From Druceiella hillmani (taxonomy: Eukaryota > Arthropoda > Insecta > Lepidoptera > Hepialidae): a DNA stretch of 64,000 nt. How positions within the stretch are numbered: the stretch's first letter is position 1; every line of letters begins with the position of its first letter. The notes under the pieces were generated by a model. The model saw only the letters and a program-made list of their open reading frames with translations. It searched no databases and was not told the origin of the DNA. The position numbers were made by a program, and so were the translations under genes. Of this stretch, positions 57,269 through 64,000 are shown piece after piece. The stretch covers positions 1,681,501-1,745,500 of the forward strand of contig JAYKKI010000062.1 in NCBI GenBank assembly GCA_039881145.1. Reading direction: 5' to 3'.

Positions 57269-60084
57269 GTAGATACTGGAAAGCAAAAATTATAGTTAAC
57301 TCGGCGTCGTGGAGGGAAATAATACTCACGGAATAATATTTAAATTTTTTTTTTTGAATTTTTAAGCTGATCTTAGTTTATTTGGAATTGAAAATACTTG
57401 GTTGCGTATATTCTGAGAATTAAATAACATAAGTCATAGGAAAGGGACTTTTTACTTTATTATATTAAAGAAGTGTATAGATTTAAAAATAAATGGACAA
57501 CAATAAACTAGCTTTTCCGATATTTACCAAAATATAAAAATAAAACGATTGTTTTAAATAATGTATTGCTTTAACTTATTTTCAAAAGTTACAGGTAAAA
57601 TAAATATATTTTGCTTCATCTTATGTCACAGCTAACGTAAATGTTTCCAGTTCTAAATATATTCTTTAAAAACCCGATTGCCACTAAACCGATGCCCGTA
57701 CAATTTTCCTTTACATGTATCATAACAAATCATAGAAAAAATATATCTATAGAGAACGATCAAATATATTATTCTAAAAAGAACCATTAGTAAAATAAAG
57801 TTAGGAGACAATCATTGTGAAAATAATGACCTTTAAGGTCAATTAAAATTTCATACTCGCTTAAACTGCATTTCATTTTATATTAACCGCAGCCAAGTTA
57901 AGGAGGTGTATATTTGTTTGGTATTAATTAGTCAATTGATAACTACATTATAAAATAATCAAAACAAAAAATATCAATACCTACGGCGACAGTACCTACG
58001 CGCGCTCTAGTACCTGAATGACACCATTCAATTCATCCTCAATCAACGACCGCGCATCGCAAGCTTGCATTAGACTTATCAACAAATCTTGAAACTTTTC
58101 CAAATAATATGATATAATAGACCTGGGTAATATTTGTGTTTATTCAAAGCAAACTTAATCCAAATATCTAAAAAATAATATCGAAAATACAGGGAGCCAA
58201 AAACGAAATAGACGTTTTAATCAAAGATTAAAATGAAACGTTTCGAATTTGTTTGATTATATTTCAGACGCACTGTTTTATATCTTGAGGACTTTTTAAA
58301 GACAAAAGTGGAGGTTTATTTATCAGTTATATTACGAATTATATTAGTTCATATGCGGCGCCGATTTACTCGACAACGGTTCATAAAAAGCTATACGTTG
58401 AGTGTAATGTCGAGATTTTGTTAACGTAAAACTTAAAATTAAATTGAGATAATAATTTTCCTTTATATAAAATTATCTATCAATATAAACTATACTATCA
58501 ACATTTCAATAGTAAGTTTTTCTTGTTACGCTTTTCCTGCTCACAATGATATTGAGTTTTTCAAATTTCTTCAGACACAACGTAAGTCCGGTAGCACAAA
58601 AGCACTGCGTTAATCCGGTAGCACAATAGTATAAAAGCACTGCGTTAATCGAGATGATATTAAACTTAAAACAAAATGTTTAGTCAATTTAAAAAAAAAT
58701 GTTTTTTTAAAACTAAAAGGAAAATGATTGCAGGCGTACTTTAATATCTTAACGATGCGTATTAACATGCAAAAATCATACCAATTTATCTCACACTGAG
58801 AAATCGGTATAACGACACCATTCTATACCACATGATTTTGAGCCATACAAAATGTATTATAATTATAGTCATAGAATAATAACCAGCAACATTCCGTTTT
58901 GATTCTAATAATTTATAGGTCATTGTGAACAAAGAGTTACAGGTGTATAAGAAAGAAATTTTGTGATCTTTAATAATGTTCAGTAACCTCAAAAAAAATC
59001 AGGACATAAATTTAATCCTCTTCTGCTACTTATTCATTAATTCATGTCTTCCCTATTGCAATCGAAACCTCTTAACTTTACAATATTACGGACGCCCCCG
59101 CATTCGACCCTGAACCGCCGTGTGGGCAAAAAGAGATTATCATCCACTTCACCTGCTTGTTATTAATTTTTCTTACAATAAAATTAAAGGAAAAAATACT
59201 GGTAAATACGAGAGTATTGAGTAAATGAAATGGAGAATAAAAAGTACAAAACAAATCAAAATACGACGGGAATAAATGTGTACGAATGAGGGAAAGTTTG
59301 GTGTATACATATTTCTCGCTTTAATAAACAATAACAACGACTAAAATAATATTATTAATAATAAAACCGTTTTACTCATCCTTACTTAATAATTTAATAT
59401 TACATTGTTCAAAGAATGGATTACTATTGCACCATATTACTTTAATTATTTTTATTTATATCATACACTCTGTTTTTTTTATAAATGGAACGGAATGGGA
59501 AAATTCAAAACTATAGCAGATACAGGAAAACTGTCTTAGGTACCATCTGTTCTGTCAAATTTTTAGTCAAGCGTGAATTTTCCATAAAATTTTTTAAAAT
59601 TGACAATTTTTTTTTATGCCAATTTATCCAGTCTCATCATAATATCGTTTCAATGTACGAGAGGAAAAAAGACTGGACTGCAAAAAAGTTGGTCTATGCA
59701 GTATATTCAATTAAAGAGTAGCGTCGATTTTTACAGTAATATTTATATCAAATCGTTTTAATTTCAAAAATTAATTAACAAATTAGTAGTATTTATATCG
59801 ACAACTACGCCAAACATACTTGCGTTGTGTATCTCTCTAATTCGAAAGCAAGTCGTATTTAAAATTATGTACACTTAAATTTAAAGAATGCCCACCACTC
59901 CATAGGGAAGTGAAAGAAAAACTTAAACTTTGTCCGCCTAAAAAGCTTTTCTCTCCTATGTGTAGTTACTGTCAAAATTACGGTTTTTAAATCTATTTTG
60001 TTACCAGACCTACGTTGATAATTCTGATACCTGAGTTGGTAATGTACCGAATTTATACAATGAATACTAAATTTACGTTAAAAA
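57269..60084. other. Anonymous AT-rich DNA
   Basis: No gene is supported. GC-richer patches at 57,980-58,060 (CTACGGCGACAGTACCTACG) and 59,090-59,150 have no recognised content. Confidence 0.5.
58587..58648. repeat. Short tandem duplication TCCGGTAGCACAA
   Basis: TCCGGTAGCACAAAAGCACT plus GCGTTAA (58,587-58,613) is repeated at 58,614-58,648 with a 9-nt insertion (TAGTATAAA). It is a local duplication with no gene content. Confidence 0.88.
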
Positions 60085-60385
60085 TAAAAATTTGTCCAGG
60101 TGGATATTGTGTTAAAAGTTTGCAACATTATGTTAATAGTTTGTCACTTTAATATTTTGTCCACGATAATATAACGACAATGATTTGTCACTATAATAGT
60201 TTGTTGAAAGTAATGTTAGTTAATTTTCTCACCGTAATAATTTGTCCTGGTAATATAATAGTTTGTCACTATATTAGTTTGTTCAGGGCAATGTTACGTT
60301 AATAGTTTTTTCAGTTTAATAATTTGCTTAGATAATAATCATATTGTTACTGAAATGTTTCATACAGGGTAATATTGCGTTAAGT
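60085..60385. repeat. Degenerate tandem repeat of about 41 bp
   Basis: The word TTAATAGTTTGTCACT, or variants of it, recurs about every 20 bp. In the longer unit, GTAATGTTACGTTAATAGTT then TGTCACTTTAATAGTTTGTC and CAG, about six units of 38-44 bp can be followed. Units have diverged by substitution and small indels. The period does not fit any simple microsatellite. Confidence 0.78.
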
Positions 60386-62278
60386 GTTTACATTTATGAG
60401 CACCACAAACAGTTATTTTTAGTATACAACAAGCTTAAAAATATGAATGCATAAAATATATTAAAATCTAAGTATGTTTAAAATTATATACGTCAATTCA
60501 TCATAAATCAATTGATATGTGAAGCCAATATATAGTTTAAAAGAATAAATTAATCTATATGTTTATAATTCCTTAATTCAGAAACGAAACCTGTTGTAAC
60601 TTAGGTATGGCAGTTAAGTAACAATAGGAACCGCTGAATTTGAAGTAATCACTTTCGTACTTAAATAAAAGCGGCTAAGAAAATATAATCTGCAACAAAG
60701 CACTAATATAGTTTGTTTTATGTAAAAGAAAAAACGTTTACAGAACTTATCAGAATAGAAAATATGTCGGTTTTCGTTGAAAGCATTGTGAAGTTACATA
60801 ACGTCAAAATAAAAGTATCAAATTACCCAAAAATTCTGCATTTTTTGCATTAATTTTCTCTATACTATGTTAATGGTGGCCTTAACGTCCTAAACTTTGA
60901 CAATAAAACTGCAATAAAATAGGAGAAATAATATTGAAATATGGCTAAATAATCATTTTAATAAATAATTTATTTATTTTCGAATATAAAAACCAATTCA
61001 AAACAAAAGTTAAATAGCTTTGGAGTCATTGCATAGTTTAAGCGACGATATTAAAAAAAAACTAAAAGGTGAGGAAAATATGTTATAAAGTAACAGTTTG
61101 TATTGAGCGGGTCTGATACGAGTCGCAGAAATTGACTTGATGGGATAGTATCTTATTAAATATGCATTAATTTAATTTTTAACTATAATATTTATGTTAT
61201 CTAAATATGCAAACGATTCTCATCAATCTGCCTTAATAACAAAATTTAATGTTCATTATTCCATGTTTTTTTTACGACTTAGCATTTTTAAATCAATGAG
61301 AGATCCGATCTAAATCGGCTAAGGACATCTCTCAATATGAGTTTAATAAATGCTATACGATTCTGCACGTAGACTCATTTTCCTACATCCGATCGTTACG
61401 AAAACAAATGTTTGGTTAATAAGAAATCTTTCAATATAATTGCAAAAATGTGTATAAACTAGTGTCTAGTATCGTAAATGCATATAAACTAGAGCATAGT
61501 TAGTAATGAATAAACCGGTGTATAATTGGTGATTCTCATAAATGCAAACTTTCTCATAATTGAATGTGATTTTAGAATTTTTACCAAGTCTTCCCTAGAA
61601 ACCCGATCATTATTTTTTCGCTCATCACTTGATCCTCGATTTATGAAATTTTATACAGGATCCATTTTTTTCTTGCCAGAAGCAAAATAATTCTTTCGTG
61701 CAATACATCGACATTTTTTAGTTTCATCAATAAAAGGAGTTTGTATTTAGACCTCTCTTACACTAATCTTTACTGCTGATCTTGCCTTAGTCATAACGTG
61801 ACAATACATAACTTATAACCTTTCTGAAGGAACATCTTATAAGTCAATGAAAATATTATAAAAATCTACTTAAAAATTTTGTTAAGTTTATTATCGATGT
61901 TCAACCAATATTATTTCCCTTTATATAATAATAATAATTGTAATAACGCAATATTGAAACTTTCCCACAAAAAATTGAATTGAACAATAAAATATCAAAG
62001 AAAACAATTTACAAACATTGTTTATGTAAACGCATGTAAGTTTATTTTGTATATTTTAGACTTTTCTACATCAAATTTATTTGTTGTTATCGAAAAGCGA
62101 TGTAGTGGATAATTAATTTCCTTTAGGAGGTTTCACATTATTTTCAATATGTTTTTCTCATTTTCCTTCTTCGTAAAGGTTTTCTGCCATGGAAAAATTT
62201 CTTGTCAAGCTTTAATAAATTTTCTTACAGTTACAAGCAAATACGGATTGGGCACTTGACTACAGTTATCGAGAGGAC

Positions 62279-62324
62279 TTCGTTCTGCAATCGACTTCGG
62301 TTTTCGTTCTGCAATCGATTTCAG
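62279..62324. repeat. 24-bp tandem duplication
   Basis: TTCGTTCTGCAATCGACTTC plus GGTT is repeated as TTCGTTCTGCAATCGATTTC plus AG. One clear substitution separates the copies before they end. Confidence 0.88.
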
Positions 62325-63296
62325 AAATGTTAGAAAGAAAATGTTTGTTTACTTCAAAGTACTTTTTTGCGAAACAACAATTAACCTGCTTTTATATATT
62401 TATTTGAAATGAAAATCCATTTATTTGAGGTTAAGATGCAAATGAACTATTCAAAACCCCACATTTCATAATTTAACTCTTAGCTCTCTGTAACCTGTGA
62501 CTTCTCTTAGAATATCGGTCTAACGTATTACATTATATTGCCTATTTTTGTATGTCTGACATCATCACTTCCCGTATCTGTCTCATGCTGTGTGTGTGCC
62601 GAACCAAAAGCAAACGGAATCAAGTTAATGTGAAAATGATCATTCATGAAGACGATAATTTTCTTAGTAATTCTTAAGGAAAGTTATCATGTAAAATGGC
62701 ATTGGTGTCTAAAGCGAAGGAATTGGCAACGTGCATTTGATATTTGAACTGTACAATTCTTGCTTAAAGTAGAAATTTGGAACAAAAAACAATACCAACC
62801 TCAGAAATAGTTCAACACATATCATATAATTATTAATATATTTAATGTACACAAAAGTGGCGTACGTAAATGGTGATATAAGAGCTAGAGAGGAAGAATG
62901 ATGGTATAAAAACTGAAACGATTGAAAATTTAGTTATACGACAAGTTATAAAGATATGGTATAAATAAATAAATATATGCAATTAACGAGAAAAACGTCT
63001 GCAGAAAATCTGACCAAAAATTGTGTAATGGGAAAATAAACAAAATTCTTATGCTCGCATATTGCAATCAGTGAAGAGGTTTAGTTTTTATCTATGTAAA
63101 ATATGAAAAAAATTATTTCTAAAGGTAAATTTATTTTAACCACATAAATTACCTTGACACGGATTCGATTCTGTCAGCGATCTCACTGTACAAATAAGAA
63201 TGTCTGAATTGATGGGGCAACAGAGATCAAGAGGTTGTGAAGTAAAAATAAAGAAGACAGGAAGACATTTGATGTATAAGAGGCTAGTAGCGTGGA

Positions 63297-63304
63297 TGAC
63301 GTCA
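63297..63304. promoter_or_regulatory. CRE palindrome TGACGTCA
   Basis: A full cAMP-response-element palindrome lies in a CpG-containing patch, followed closely by ATGATGTCAT, a half-site relative. The same octamer occurs at 26,377-26,384. bZIP factors of the CREB/ATF type bind this site, but without a neighbouring gene its use here is unproven and chance is possible. Confidence 0.25.
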
Positions 63305-64000
63305 TGATGTCATATGCACCGGATACGGGAAAACGAAAAGATTCGGTTCTCTCGGCGAAACGTTTTTCGTTTCACCTCGCGAATGTTTTATTCTTCAAGT
63401 AACCAAGACACGGGAGGAGAAAAATTTCTGAAACATTTATCGTGGATGAAAACACAGAGTTAGAATAAGATAGTCCGAAAATTTCGTGGTTAGTACAGTA
63501 AATGAAGTTTTATACAAGAATTACTCTAAAAAGAGCCAAAACCCTCTTTAAGAAGGTAGCTTTAAAAGCCAGTGAAATAATTTCTAGCAAAACTTTGCTA
63601 GTGAAATGTACATAGATGATGGCGGTGAACAATTTTTACATTTTGATACTTTTAACGACAAATTTATGCAAATAGAAAATTCTAATTGTTTACACGTTTT
63701 GTTACACGGTAAAAGTATAAAGAATTAATTTGGGCCAAGTTCAAGATGGTGGTAGACATAATATTCAACAAAGGAAGATGTAAAACACTAACTCATCTAC
63801 ATTTCTATTTAATGAATATGTAATCCGGACAGCCCATATAAATTAGTGCGTTTACCATCACATGTCTTTTATCTATATGTATTACATCAATTTCAAGGTG
63901 CAGAGAAGTTCTTTCATATATGATGCATTCAATACAACTTCGAATAACTTAGAATTACCGATACTAATGACTTTAGAATTAACCTATTTAATTTACTATA

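Larger units (their letters stand above)
60386..64000. other. Anonymous AT-rich DNA
   Basis: It holds a 24-bp tandem duplication (TTCGTTCTGCAATCGACTTC unit) at 62,279-62,324 and a GC-richer patch at 63,290-63,400 with TGACGTCA (63,297-63,304). No gene, RNA gene or recognised element is visible up to the window end. Confidence 0.5.

Overview
The window looks like a gene desert from an AT-rich animal genome, most likely an insect and probably a moth or butterfly. Composition is strongly AT-biased throughout. There are long (TA)n arrays, no operon-like gene packing, no rRNA or tRNA gene, and no open reading frame above about 130 codons. The Lepidoptera call rests on degenerate dispersed repeats that I recognise from that group: tRNA-derived SINE relics with a B box, the GAGTCGGACTCGCAC / ACGGAACC family, the 'AACCGACTTCAAAAA...GGAGG' family, and 'GTCTGTCTGT...TTTGATGAAA' fragments. 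This is recognition by eye, not a database result.

No intact host gene can be supported. What can be recognised is a graveyard of mobile elements. From left to right the main ones are: SINE relics (about 4.8 and 53.4 kb); several copies of the ACGGAACC family (about 5.0, 10.8, 29.4 and 32.5 kb); a Ty1/copia-type gag relic on the minus strand (about 36.2-36.5 kb); a mariner DD34D transposase relic on the plus strand (about 38.5-39.1 kb); a P-element/THAP9-type transposase relic on the minus strand (about 42.1-42.7 kb); a short pogo/Tigger-type element with terminal repeats and a transposase fragment (about 42.95-43.5 kb); hAT-like repeat ends (about 44.4-45.75 kb); and a nearly full-length but dead mariner with terminal inverted repeats and a TA target duplication (50,694-51,878). 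A roughly 1 kb dispersed repeat lies at 56.2-57.3 kb.

The rest is anonymous AT-rich DNA containing simple repeats, tandem arrays and inverted repeats. The most notable are a foldback of about 109-bp arms (19,772-20,007), a perfect 30-bp inverted repeat with a 3-nt spacer (46,224-46,286), an 18-bp perfect hairpin (19,667-19,709), a tandem array of about 102 bp (22,450-22,965), a GC-richer four-copy repeat (24,757-25,600), a 24-bp minisatellite (12,603-12,722), a 30-bp minisatellite (31,746-31,914) and a degenerate array of about 41 bp (60,085-60,385).

I found no convincing new multi-gene system. The best leads for something undescribed are the 24.8-25.6 kb repeat, the two strongest inverted repeats (19.8 and 46.2 kb), which could be hairpin RNAs or foldback elements, and a dispersed repeat pair at 17.2 and 27.9 kb. 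An unannotated exon of a long host gene cannot be ruled out without transcript data.
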